Notes under the pieces: generated by a model | What the model saw: the letters and a program-made list of their open reading frames with translations, nothing else | What the model was told of the DNA's origin: nothing | Database searches by the model: none | In this document: positions 26,491-37,661 of the stretch, piece by piece | How the letters are laid out: every line of letters begins with the position of its first letter | How positions within the stretch are numbered: the first letter of the stretch is position 1 | From: Ustulina deusta | Taxonomy: Eukaryota > Ascomycota > Sordariomycetes > Xylariales > Xylariaceae | Reading direction: 5' to 3' | Assembly: GCA_023159155.1 (NCBI GenBank) | Contig: JAJNNX010000022.1 | Coordinates: 726,892-790,891, forward strand | Length of the DNA stretch: 64,000 nt | Made by a program: the position numbers and the translations under genes

Positions 26491-29400
26491 TAGTTTATTA
26501 GTAGATTATTTTTTTTAAAAGTTTTATAATATAAGCTTAAAAGCTTTTTTAATTAAAAGTATTATTTATAAAAAATATATTGCTAGCTACTACAAAATTA
26601 TTTTTATTTTTAAATTATAATATGTAGTACTATATAAAAAATAGATATAATAAGAGCTTATTAGTAACTTAGTAGTGCTTAAAAAAAATTATAGTTAAAT
26701 TATATAAACTTAAAAATTCTAAATGTTATATTTAGGCGTATTATTACTATAATATATAAAATTAATTTTATTTTTTGCTAGTAATGTTTAATACTAGCAA
26801 ATATAAAGATTTCTTTATATAAAAAAAGCTTTTAAGCTTTTATTAAAGTAGTTATATAAGCTATAGCTATAATATTTTATAGCTTAATAATCTTTTTAAT
26901 ATAAAAAGCTTATAAAAACTAAAAAAAGCTTTTTTTTTTATTTCTAATTATTTTAATGCCTAGGAACTATTATAGGTCTTTATTTCTAGTAAAATTATAA
27001 TATATTTTAAATATAATAATTGCTTTATTTATAGCTTTTTAGTTTTTTTGTTTATATATTATAACTATATTATTAATATATATAAATAAAAATATACTTT
27101 TTAGGAAATAGCAGTAAAGTTTATAAAGTATTAGCTTAAAACTTATTTTTTGTAATAATTTAGTAAGTTTTTTTTGTTATAGTAAAAAAAACTTTTAAAA
27201 CTTATATAAAGCTTATAGTAGTTTAACTATAATATTTAGCTTTTAGTAGTTTAAAAGCATGCGTATATAAATCTTTTTATTTAATTTAGTATTTATAAAA
27301 ATATTTATAGCGTTATATTATTTAAGTTCTAGGTTAAACTTAGTAGTAATAATTATTAATATTTTAAAAGATTTTTTTATTAATATACTAGCATAAGTAT
27401 TTTTTTAGTTATTGTTTAGCTACTAATCTCTTTATACTACTAGACAAGCTTTGCATTTTTTATAATACTTATATTTATTAAACTTATAAATATAAACTTA
27501 TATATAATCTAAAATGATTTTTTTTATAAAAAGTTTTTAAATATTTTTTTTTAAATCTTTATTTTTTATAGCTTTATAAATAAATAAGTTCTACTTATTT
27601 AAAGTAATTTTTTAGCAAATAATTTATAAGATTTTTATACTACTTTAGTAATTATAATAGATCTTATTAATATATTTTTTTTTTAATTTAAAAAAGTTTG
27701 TAATTAAGTTTTTAAATAGCTAATATCTAGCTTAAAAGCTTTTTTTTTTTTATTAATAAAGCTTTTAATAAAATTTATTAGTTATAATTAGTTATATAAT
27801 AACTAATAAGCTTTTTTAAAAGTTTTTTTTTTTTATTAATAAAGCTTTTAATAAGATTTAGTAGCTATAATTAAATACATAATAAATAATAAGCTTTTTT
27901 AAAGGCTTTTTTTTTTTTACTAGCAAAACTTTTAATAAGATTTAATAGCTATAATTAGTTATATAATAGTTAATAAGCTTTTTTAAAAGCTTTTTTTTTT
28001 TTATTAATAGAATTTTTAATAAGATTTAGTAGTTATAATTAATTATAATAAATTTTTAAAAAGCTTTTTAGTAGCTTAGTTTTTTTGTTTTTAATTATTA
28101 ATTTATTATTAATAATTATTATTTTTTATAATCTATCTATATTAAAGCTAGTTATTTAATAAGGTATAATTAAAATACTAAAAGTTAACTTAATAAAAGC
28201 TTAGTATTAATTATTAAGCAGCTTTTTGTTTAAGTTTAAATCTAGCAATTTAGCTTATAATATTACTAAACATAATAAAACAGCTTTTAGATTCTATAGT
28301 AGTATTAATAATTTAAAAGCAAACTATAAATTGGTATAAAAATAGGAGTTTTAATAAAAAGCTTTTGCTTTTTTTTTTATAGGCTTATTTTTGTTAGAAT
28401 TCTTTTTGGACTTAAATTTATTGATATTTTTAATATTGCTTTTTAAAAGTTAGCTAGTAAGCTTATTATTTTTTTGTTTGTTAGCTATATTCTTTTTAAA
28501 GTTAAAAATATTTTAGTAACTAATATTATTTATTAATATTTTATATATTTTTAAAGTTATTTTAAAAAAATCATTTTTGAATTTATTTTTATTACTACTA
28601 AAAAATTTGTTTTTATTAAAAACTATATTTTTTATTACTATAATTTTGTTTTTTTAAAAGAACTAAATATAATAAGTATTAATAAACTAATAACTTATTA
28701 AATAGTTTATTTAAGCATTAAAGTTAAGCTTTTTATATTTTTGTTTTTTAAGCTTAGCTTTAGTAGTTATAGTAAATATTATGTACTTAAACATTTTTAA
28801 ATAAAATATATAAAATATTTGATTATAACTAACAAACTTTTATAAGTAATTAAAATATAAATAGAATTTTTTATATAAAGCTTGCTAATAATTAACTTGC
28901 TTAAGTATTTAGTTATATAAATATATTACTATTTAAATTATTTTAAGCTAAAAAAAAACAAAAAGCTTATAATTGTTACATATTAAGCTTGCTTAATATT
29001 TAATAATACTTTTTACTTTTTTGGCTGCTTTGTTAAAATTTTAAATATATAGTAGTAAGATTTTAAAGTTTATTCTATAAGCTTGTTTTATAACTATTGC
29101 TAAACATATAATTTTTTAATTATTATTAGTAATTTTATTATTATATTTTATAACCTTTATTTTATTATTATAATATATTTAAATATATTAAATATAATAT
29201 TTAAAAACTTTTTAAATAATATTACTATGCTTATTATTAATATAATAATCCTAAGTATAGCCTAAATATTAATTAGTAACTAGTATAATATACTATAAGT
29301 ATTTATTTTTATTAAAAGTATTAAATTTATAAAAATTAATAATTAATTAGGTATTAGTTTTTATAACTTTTAAGCAAACATTTTGTACTATTCTATAGTA

Positions 29401-30833
29401 AGCTTTAGATTTACTACATGCTATATAGTCCGTAGTTTAGATTTTATTATTAAGGTATAAAATAATTGCTGCTTTTTTTATATAATTAAGCAACCGTTTT
29501 AAAAGTTTAGAGCTTATATATTTTAAATATTAATATTATTTATAAAAGCTAGCTTAAAATCTAGAGCACTTTATATAGGAGTTTAGTAAGTTTTTTTATA
29601 TATAAAACGCCTGCTTAGTTCGGTGTTTTAAAAAATATTTTATAATATATTAGCTATATATTTAGGTTAAAAAATATAAAAGCTTTTTTTATTAGTATTT
29701 TAAAAAATTGGACTTAGGTTTATTATTTTAATATATGCTTATTTAGTTTAGGACTTATAAAAAAACTAGGTTCGTAGTTATATTTAGACAAAAAGCAATA
29801 TTATATAGCTAATATATAACTATACTTTTTAAGCCCTAAGCCTTAATATTAATCTTGTTATAGCTATATATATAGATTGTGCTATTTTTTACTAATACTA
29901 TATTGTTTAAGTTAGTATTTTTTAAATATATAAAGCAATATATTTAATTAAATATATAAATAATTAATCCAGAGTTTATTATAGTTAAGTTATATAATTT
30001 ATATGTTTTAGCAAGCTTTTAGTTAGTAATAAATAAGCTTGCTACTTTTGCTATAGAAGGCTTTAAAAATTAATTATTCCAAAAGTTATTTTTTAGAACT
30101 TTAAATTTTACTTTTTTTTTTTTTATTACTTCTGCGCTTTTTTTATTGCTTATTTAATACTTTTTTTATTTGTTATACGTATTTTAGCTATTCTATTAAT
30201 ATTTTAATTAAATTTTTAGCCTTTTAATTAAAGCTTTATAAATATAAGCTAGCAGTTTAATATATAGTACTAACTATAATATATAATATAGTTCTTTATA
30301 TTTAGGTTCTTTTTTTTAGCTTTAATTTTTATATTAGTACAAGGGCGCTTAATAGAAATACTTTTAAAGCTTTTTTTTAATTGTTTTAATAGCTTCTATA
30401 ACTATTATTAGTTTAGTATTATTAGTAGCTTTTACGATTTTAACAATTTTATTTAAAGTAATCTTTTTTTTAATTGCTTATAAGATTATTTAAATTGTTT
30501 TAGTTATTAAAAGGTTTAAAAGTATTAAAAGCACTTTTTTTAACAATTTTTCTAGAAGTACAGGTTATACTTAAAATTATAGCTTTTTAGTATAGTTTAG
30601 TAGCAATAGTCTAGTATTATAATAAATATTTTAAAAAAAAATAACCTAGGCTAGATAAATATTTTATAAAGCTTTTTTTAAATTAGTAATAAGTTTAAAT
30701 AAGTTTATTATTTTAGCGCTTTTTAAATAAGCTTTAAAAATTTTGTTAAACTATTTGTTTGCTTATTTAGTTAGATCTTTAATAGGTTTTCTAGCTATAA
30801 AATTAATAAAAGCTTTATATTCTAACTTATATT
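26491..30833 (-). pseudogene. Interior of RT2, upstream pol and gag region, decayed
   Basis: AT-rich, stop-dense sequence where a minus-strand Copia element should carry gag, protease, integrase and reverse transcriptase. I could not read individual domains with confidence. The plus strand is T-rich, in line with minus-strand coding. Confidence 0.5.
27732..28065. repeat. 84-bp tandem repeat, 4 copies, in RT2
   Basis: Units begin at about 27732, 27816, 27899 and 27983, each a T-run followed by attaataaagcttttaata. Confidence 0.85.
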
Positions 30834-31100
30834 AAAGAAGGACGGGGCAACTCGACACTAAAACAATTAAAAATAACAAAAACAAACTAGAGCGCCTACT
30901 ACTAAAAAACTAGTATGAAATGCTATATGTATTAAGTAAGTGTTGCTTTGAGAAGTTCGAAGGCTTTTATAGCTATTCGAACCCTTGAATGTAGCCGAAG
31001 ATCAGCCGGTTCGGGCTGCAGGCGGCCCGAATACGGCTAACAATTGATGTACAGCCACATTCGTAGCTGCTAGCGGGCCGCTAGCACTAGCCCTGCTGCA
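30834..31100 (+). repeat. Z terminal repeat, left end of Z2
   Basis: 267 bp, directly followed by AACTTCCCTTATTCGGAGCC, the same junction as at the tandem borders of Z1 (reverse). Confidence 0.85.
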
Positions 31101-34100
31101 AACTTCCCTTATTCGGAGCCTTATTCTTTAGATGGCTTCGAATCTAACTGCAGGGCTGAAAACACTAAAAAAACACAACATAACACCTATTCGAATCTCT
31201 AGGCCTTAACGGCCTAAAAAAAAGAACTAGCTTTAACCTATTAGGCTACTAAGCCTTTGATCAGCCGATTGCTGAACCGGTTATATATTCGTATAGACTT
31301 CTTTTGGTCTATAGTTTTTTTTTTGGTCTGTATGCCTTCCGGTATGCTTTCTGGCATAACTTTTTAGTATAACCTTTTAGCCCTTTAAATGCTTTATTTT
31401 TTTGTAATCTTTTAATATATTTTTATATAAAAACGTATATAATTCTGTCTAGACCTAATATATATAGCAATATTTGCTAGTATTTTATATTAGAACCTAG
31501 GTAGATGTTACGCTTTTATTATAAAAGGCTGGCCATTACTTCGAACCTAAGTTAAATCTTTATATAAAAAGTTACGCTATAGCTTTTATTATTTTTAATA
31601 TATATAAATCTTTATATAATTGTAGTAATATTTTTTAATAGTATATATATAGGTCGGAGTTTGTAAAATAGGCCCTGATTAGCTTTATGGATAGATAGAT
31701 TTTGTAAATAATTCTAAAAATTATATATGCAAGCGCGGTCCTATATAAATTAGTATAAGTAGCTGCTTATATGTAAAAAAAAATCGTAGATTGGTAGTAA
31801 TAATGTATAAAATAGCTAATTAGCATAGCAATAATGTATTAACTAATCGGCAGTGCTGCAATAACTATATAATATGTATGCTATAAACAAGCTTACGTAT
31901 AAAATAGTATAGAAGGTTGCTTGTATGTAATAGAATAGTTAATTAGCGTAGCAATAACGTATTAATTAATTAGCAGTACTGTAATAACTATATAATATAT
32001 ATAGTACGAACAGGTCTATATATAAAATAATATAGAGAGTTGTTTATATATAACTAAATAATTAATTAGTGTAGTAATAACAATTTGTTAGTGCTATGCT
32101 ATATTTATAGCAACTATAAACTAATTAGTAGTGCGGCTAACTATATAATTAGTATGCTATAAGCAAGTTTATATATAAAATAGTATAGGAGTTTGCTTAT
32201 ATGTAATAGATTAACTAGTTAGTGTAGCAATAGTAATTTGACTAATTAGCGTAGCAATGACACATTGATTAATCGGCAGTGCTGCGATAATTATGTAATA
32301 TATATAGTATGAACAAGTTTATATATAAATAATATAGGGAGTTATTTGTATGCAACCAAATAACTAATCAGCGTAGCAATAATAATTTGTCAGTGCTATA
32401 TTATATTTGTAGTAATAACAAACCAATTAGCAGTGCTGTGCTATATCTATAGCGCTATATATATATTGCTATGTGTGTAAGGCATACAACGTATAAGTTG
32501 TATAGGTATGAGTAGATTGCTATATAATTTATATAGGTAATTGTTTGTATGCTTATATCTTTCACACAAACTGACTGATTAGCACAGCAAACAAATAAAC
32601 TGATTAGTATTGCCTTATATATAGCGCAGAATAGTATAGGGCTAATTAGAAAGCCTTTGTATAAATAAATAATATATATACGAGCAGGTTTGCATAAAAA
32701 ACTATATGTACGCTTGTTTGTACGCAAATAAAAACGTAGTAAATTTGCTAATTAATAGCATATATAACAAAAAAATCGCTAATCAATAGTAAATATAGCT
32801 AAAAATCACATAAAAACGTAGTAAACTTGCTAATTAATGCATATATAATAAAATTGCCAATTAATAGCGAATAAAGTATAATATATTAATATAAATACAT
32901 ATATATATAAATTAATATAAGAAGTTGTTTATATATATATATATTAGGTAAGTTGATAATGGCTAAATTAGCTGATCGATAGCGTGGCAGTCCGTTAATT
33001 AAAACAGTGGCTTCCCTTGGATTATAAGTATAAAAACATATTTATATATAAATTATATAGGGATCTGCTTGTATAGCTATAAAACGTAAGGATTGAACAT
33101 ATAGCTACTAAAACAAAGGACTAGCTAATTAATAGTATGGCAATTTATTAATTAAAACTATAAATAGACGCTTCTTTATAAGCTATAAATATGTTTGTAT
33201 ATAAATTTATATGTAAATATATTTGTAAACTATTAAATATAGAAAGCCTAGCTAATTAATAATATAACTATATAATTAATAATATATATAGCTGATTAAT
33301 AATGTAAAAGGCAATATATAGCGCTAGCACTGCAACAAAAGCTAAACAAACAATGTTTTTAAAACAAAGCTTTAAAAATAAAGTTTAAACAGCGCTTCTT
33401 TTAGACCGTACGTATTCGAGCTAACTCTTATATAAACTATATAAGTACTTGTTTGTACGGCAACTTGTATGCGAACTAACTAATTAATGGTTTAGAAGCC
33501 TGAAAAATAACAAAAAACTACAAAAATGCCGAATTTGCTAAAAATGCTAAAAATGCTAAAAATACCAAAAACGCCGAAAATGCTAAACAATAAAATTGAC
33601 AAAAATAGAGGTGTATATATAGCTAACGGAGGCTTAGAACAAATGCGTAGCTTGGAGCCAACCTTTTTGTAGGCTATAGCACTACAAGCGTATTTACATA
33701 TAATTTATATAGGGATCTGTTTATAGGACTGTTTGTAATGGGGGATCCGGCTAATTAACAAAACGCTAACTAAACAAAGGACTAAACAAAGGACTTAAAG
33801 CAATAGTTTTTTATAGGTAATATATATATAAGCAGGTTTATATATAAACTTATATAGCAACTTGTTTATATAGTATTTAAATATAGATTTAATTAATTAA
33901 TATAGTAGTAATATATATAGCTGGCTAATAAGGCAGCTACCTAGCTAATTAATATATATAGCTATTGATTAGCTATTGCAGACTTAAAACAAGGCTTTTT
34001 TAGAGGCTATATATTTGTAAGCTAGTTTATATAGTAATTTATATAGGACTTGGCTTGTAGGTATATTTAGATAAAGGGACTTATAAAAGTAATTAGTTAA

Positions 34101-35048
34101 TCGATTAGCTGATTAATTAGCTAACTGATTAGCGGCTTGGAACAAAGACTTTTTTTGGACTAAAAAATATATAAGTATATTTATATATAAATAATATATA
34201 GGTCTGCTTAAATAACTTTTTAATCAAAGGACTAACTAATTAACTAACTTAAGCAATGTAACTGCCTTAGCAATATGACTAACTTAGCAATACGTATAGC
34301 TAGCCAATAAAGCAATAGGCCGATTGGGCTAATTAATATGTATTGCTAGCGATAGGCTAACAAGGCCTAAAAAACGAGGGCAATTAGCTAATCGATATAT
34401 TATATATATAGTGTATAGGTAAAAGCGCGTTCGTATACAAATTTGTATAGCGGACTGCTCGAACATATATATAAACGTACGAACTAACTGATTAATACAA
34501 ACTAGCCCAAATTAGCTAATTAATACGTATAGCTAGCCTAGCTGACTTTTTTAGATTTGGACAGCTACGAACAGGTTTGTATATAAAATTGTATAGTAGG
34601 TTGTTTAGAGGTGTATTCTAGCAAAGGACTTGGCGGTTAATTGTATAGCTAAAGCAGTAAAGGTAGCAAGGCTAATCAACGTGTATAGCAATTAGTTTGG
34701 TTGGTTGTACGGATATATAAACGGACTGATTAATAGCAAACTAGGCTTCTCAGAAGGTGTATAGCTATAAGCAGACTTGTATATGGATTTATATAGGAGG
34801 GTGCTTAGGGGTATATTTGTACGGAGAATTGGCTGTTTGTAGGTTGGCTAGGTTGGTCTTTGCGTAACTGGCATTAAGTCTATTGACGTGTTATAGATAT
34901 ATTTGTATATAAATTTGTATAGAAAAGCGTTAAGTATTGGTTTCTGATTATAGGTTGTGCTCCGAGGAGCAATAAGCGTTTGCGAGTATTATTATATATA
35001 AATTTGTATAAAAAACTGCTTTATTATAGCTTTACCGAAAATACTATT
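31101..35048 (+). repeat. Non-coding Z2 interior with hairpin units
   Basis: Same layout as copy A: a GC-richer leader (31101-31340), then hairpin units such as 32010-32060, 32500-32545, 32680-32725, 33400-33465, 34430-34480 and 34560-34610. It is about 350 bp longer than the Z1 interiors. The 90-codon minus-strand ORF at 32455-32727 is just one repeat stretch. Confidence 0.75.
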
Positions 35049-35315
35049 AAAGAAGAACAGGGCAACTTAATACTAAAATAACTAAAAATAATAAAAACAA
35101 ACTAGAGTGCTTACTATTAAAAAACTAATATAAAATGCTATATATATTAAATAAGTGTTGCTTTGAGAAGTTCGAAGGCTTTTATAGCTATTTGAACCTT
35201 TAAATGCAGCCGAAGATCAGCCGGTTCGGGCCGCAGGCGGCCCGAATACGGCTAACAATTGACGTACAACCACATTTGCAGCTGCCAGCGGGCCGCTAGC
35301 ACCAGCCCTGCTGCA
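35049..35315 (+). repeat. Z terminal repeat, right end of Z2
   Basis: 267 bp with an intact GC palindrome at 35225-35246; followed by ATATT. Confidence 0.85.
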
Positions 35316-35320
35316 ATATT

Positions 35321-35834
35321 TAAACTTTAAAGCATATCGGGCTATATTTTTAAGCTTTCTAAAGTTATTATACTACTTATTGATTGTTTGGTTAGCTTTT
35401 ATTTGCGTTAAATAATAGTTTAAATAAACTGTTTTATATATTTATTTAGCAAGCTTGGTAAGTTTAGTTTAGTAATTAATATAATATTTAAAGGCAGTTT
35501 TATAGTGCTGTTTAGTATTTTAGTATAGCGCTTTTCTAGTAACTATTAGTTTTATATATGTTGTAATATTAAAATCGGCAGTTCTAGTAAAAAAGAAATC
35601 GCTTATTAGTAGTACGCTTAATAGCTAAAGTTATAAAGCTTGCTTTTTTTTTAAAACTATATATTTTTAAAAGTTATGGTTGCAAGCGCTAATAGTAAAG
35701 TTTTTTTTTTATAGCAAGAAATTTTCTAAAAAATTAAACATAATAATATATTATTTAAATATAATAGCAATCTTTATATATTTCTAGCTAAAAATCGCTT
35801 ATAGTAAAATATAAAAATTAATAAAATTTTTAAT
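35321..35834 (-). pseudogene. RT2 leader/5' interior between Z2 and the 5' LTR
   Basis: 514 bp of AT-rich sequence adjoining the right-hand RT2 LTR. In element orientation this is the leader and start of gag. No primer-binding site could be assigned with confidence. Confidence 0.5.
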
Positions 35835-36078
35835 TGTTAGATTTAGTATTATAAAATATACCGCATATATATGTTTAGATTGCTTTATTTATTATTATTT
35901 CTTATAGGTCCTATTTTTTTTTTATAAAATATTTATTTATAAGCTTGCTAGTAAGTATAGCTAAGCCACACTTACTAAGCCACATTGTTAAGCTATAACG
36001 CTTATATAACCAAATAATCCTATTATCCATGCCTAATTAGCTCTCTTCACAGCTACCAGCTATAAGCCAAATCTAACA
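35835..36078 (-). repeat. RT2 LTR (5' LTR in element orientation)
   Basis: 244 bp. Where this copy reads gccacacttactaagccaca, the partner at 24194-24437 reads gctatatttattaagctata: C-to-T changes, several at CpA sites. Confidence 0.9.
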
Positions 36079-36083
36079 ACTTT

Positions 36084-36200
36084 ATATATATAGCTATAAA
36101 GTTAGGTTAGTCTATATATAGACTTCCTATTTTATTACTATATAAGTCTAGAGTTCTTGCAAGTCTTACTAAGACTATATAAACTATACTAACTATTATA
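36084..36200 (-). repeat. RT1 right LTR, second piece
   Basis: Matches 18350-18465, ends ACTATTATA, and is followed by GTTAA, the altered target duplication. Confidence 0.8.
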
Positions 36201-37150
36201 GTTAATATATTAAAATATTACTTATAATAGTTTTTTTAGCTTTTAAGCTTTTTAAATAAATTAATTTTAATAATATTTATGTTTAGTTTTAATAGTTTAA
36301 TAATAGCTCTATTAGTAGCATTAATAATATTAGTTATACTTTTTTTTATTAATATATTTGCAATATATAAGCTAAAAAAATAAATTATTATAAAAAATTA
36401 AAATTATAATAAAATTAAAACTTTGTTTTAAGATTGTTTTTAGTCTAATTTTTATAATTATTTAAATAAAAGATATAAAACAAAATCTAAATTTTATTGC
36501 TTTATTAATAAGTTTTTAGTTAATTTATTAAAACTAGTTTTTTTTTAGCTTTTTTATAAGTCTATATTTTTATAAAGCAGCAACTATACTATATATCTAA
36601 ATAGTTCTTTTTTATTTAGTAATAAAAAAATATTTATATTGTTTTGGTTTAGCACGTAGTTATTTGTTTTAATTATAGATAGGTTAACATAAATATTATT
36701 TTATTTGTTGTTTATCTAAAGGTTTATATAGTCCTACTATAAAGTTATATTTTATATTATATAAAAAAAATAGTTAATATTTAATAATTGATTTATTATA
36801 ACTAGTCTAATAACTTGTTTTTTTTGTTTTTTTTTAAGTATTAATTGTTTTGTTAGTTATAACTTAAAATAAAAAAACTAAAAACTACTATTATAAATGT
36901 TTTATATTATAAAATAATAGTTTTTAGAAAATCTGAGTTAAAAAGAAATTATAGCTTTTTTGGTCCTTTTTAATTTATCTGATTTTTTTTTTTTTAAAAT
37001 TAATTAAACAGGCTGTTATAAATCCGATCTAGTGTTTTATTAGCTCATTTTTTTATTAAGTATAATATTATAGTAGCTAGCTATTTATAACTTAATAAAA
37101 AAGTCTCCGGGCTTATAACCTAGTAAAATAATTAGTATACAAGTGTTGCA
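36201..37150 (-). pseudogene. Copia relic X, part 1: presumed gag N-terminal region and 5' end
   Basis: AT-rich sequence on the far side of RT1 from the zinc-knuckle piece. It is taken as the continuation of X because RT1's target duplication (GTTAG/GTTAA) joins 18222 to 36201. No domain is readable here, and no LTR could be matched to the other end. The AT-rich block ends at about 37150, where base composition jumps to that of the gene island. Confidence 0.45.
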
Positions 37151-37160
37151 TTTAGCTTGA

Positions 37161-37661
37161 CTACATTATAACAAAAGATAGGAAGACCTCAATATATATA
37201 CAAACAGTGATGACTGTGCCCTTCATGCCCTTGATCTTGTACAGTACATGAAGTGACTCCTTGACGTAGTTCACTTTCAACAGCAAGAACGTATTGACAA
37301 TACCCCATAGGAGCTCGTTGATCAAAAGTGACTGTGCCAGTAGCCTGTTTAGAACAAGAAACCTCTATATGATTGAAGACATACTCACTTTGGCGACAAG
37401 GTCGAATTGAGAGCGAGATTCGGCTGATTGATGCCGGCCTTGACCTTCTACTACGACTGCCCATGTTGTCAGAGACATCAAAGCTAGTGATAGTAGGAAA
37501 GAGAGATAAAGGAAGATGTCTTCTAGATGATGGGAAGGAGCTCCCATGACTATTTTTGACCATATATAGATGATTACAGACAGCAGCGCTCAAGCCGTCA
37601 ATACCCAGCCAACGATGATGGTCTGCCATCCGACGGCGGTAGTCTCAAAAGCATCGCGCAT
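37161..37661 (-). pseudogene. Truncated Pth11/rhodopsin-like seven-helix receptor gene
   Basis: Reading from ATG at 37661 gives MRDAFETTAVGWQTII, a hydrophobic segment, one in-frame TGA (after GWVLTA), then ALLSVIIYIWSKI, a second membrane segment (IFLYLSFLLSLALMSLTTW) and QFDLVAK. A 57-nt intron (37332-37388, GTGAGT...CAG) joins in phase 0 to SLLINELLWGIVNTF, which resembles the LLVNExLWGxxNTLxR segment of fungal Pth11-like/rhodopsin-domain membrane proteins. The frame ends at TAG 37161-37163 after about 147 codons, under half the usual 350-400, right where the AT-rich block begins. Such proteins are plasma-membrane receptor candidates. With a stop and no C-terminal half, this copy should be non-functional. 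Family call from motifs only. Confidence 0.65.

Larger units (their letters stand above)
30834..35315 (+). mobile_element. Z2: complete single Z element nested in RT2
   Basis: 267-bp terminal repeats (30834-31100 and 35049-35315) enclose a 3,948-bp non-coding interior (31101-35048). ATATT lies directly outside both ends (30829-30833 and 35316-35320), fitting a 5-bp target duplication. The element keeps clearly more G+C than the RT2 sequence around it, so it arrived later or escaped much RIP. Ends read AAAGAAGG...CTGCTGCA; reversed, the element starts with TG but does not end with CA, so a standard LTR identity is not certain. No PBS or coding domain was found. Confidence 0.8.
24194..36078 (-). 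mobile_element. RT2: Ty1/Copia LTR retrotransposon, carrying nested Z2
   Basis: 244-bp LTRs at 24194-24437 and 35835-36078 begin TGTTAGATTTAG and end in CTAACA. It is inserted in RT1's right LTR, with ATTTT (24189-24193) and ACTTT (36079-36083) as RIP-altered copies of the 5-bp target ACTCT. A purine tract AAGGGGGTG on the minus strand abuts the left LTR (24438-24446), so transcription runs on the minus strand and the left LTR is the 3' one. RNase H text at about 26100-26480 identifies Copia. Removing Z2 leaves about 7.4 kb, long for a Copia element. Confidence 0.85.
18223..36200 (-). mobile_element. RT1: Gypsy-like LTR retrotransposon, split by RT2
   Basis: The left LTR at 18223-18465 begins TGTCACGATCAGTC. 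The right LTR is in two pieces, 24064-24193 and 36084-36200, because RT2 inserted into it. The flanks are GTTAG (18218-18222) and GTTAA (36201-36205), a 5-bp target-site duplication with one G-to-A change. Without RT2 the element is about 6.1 kb. Minus-strand translation of about 20100-21000 through stops gives phrases resembling the RT/RNase H junction of Gypsy elements (for example LLKKKKNF). The interior is extremely AT-rich and non-functional. LTR ends and duplication are seen directly; the Gypsy call is moderate. Confidence 0.75.
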
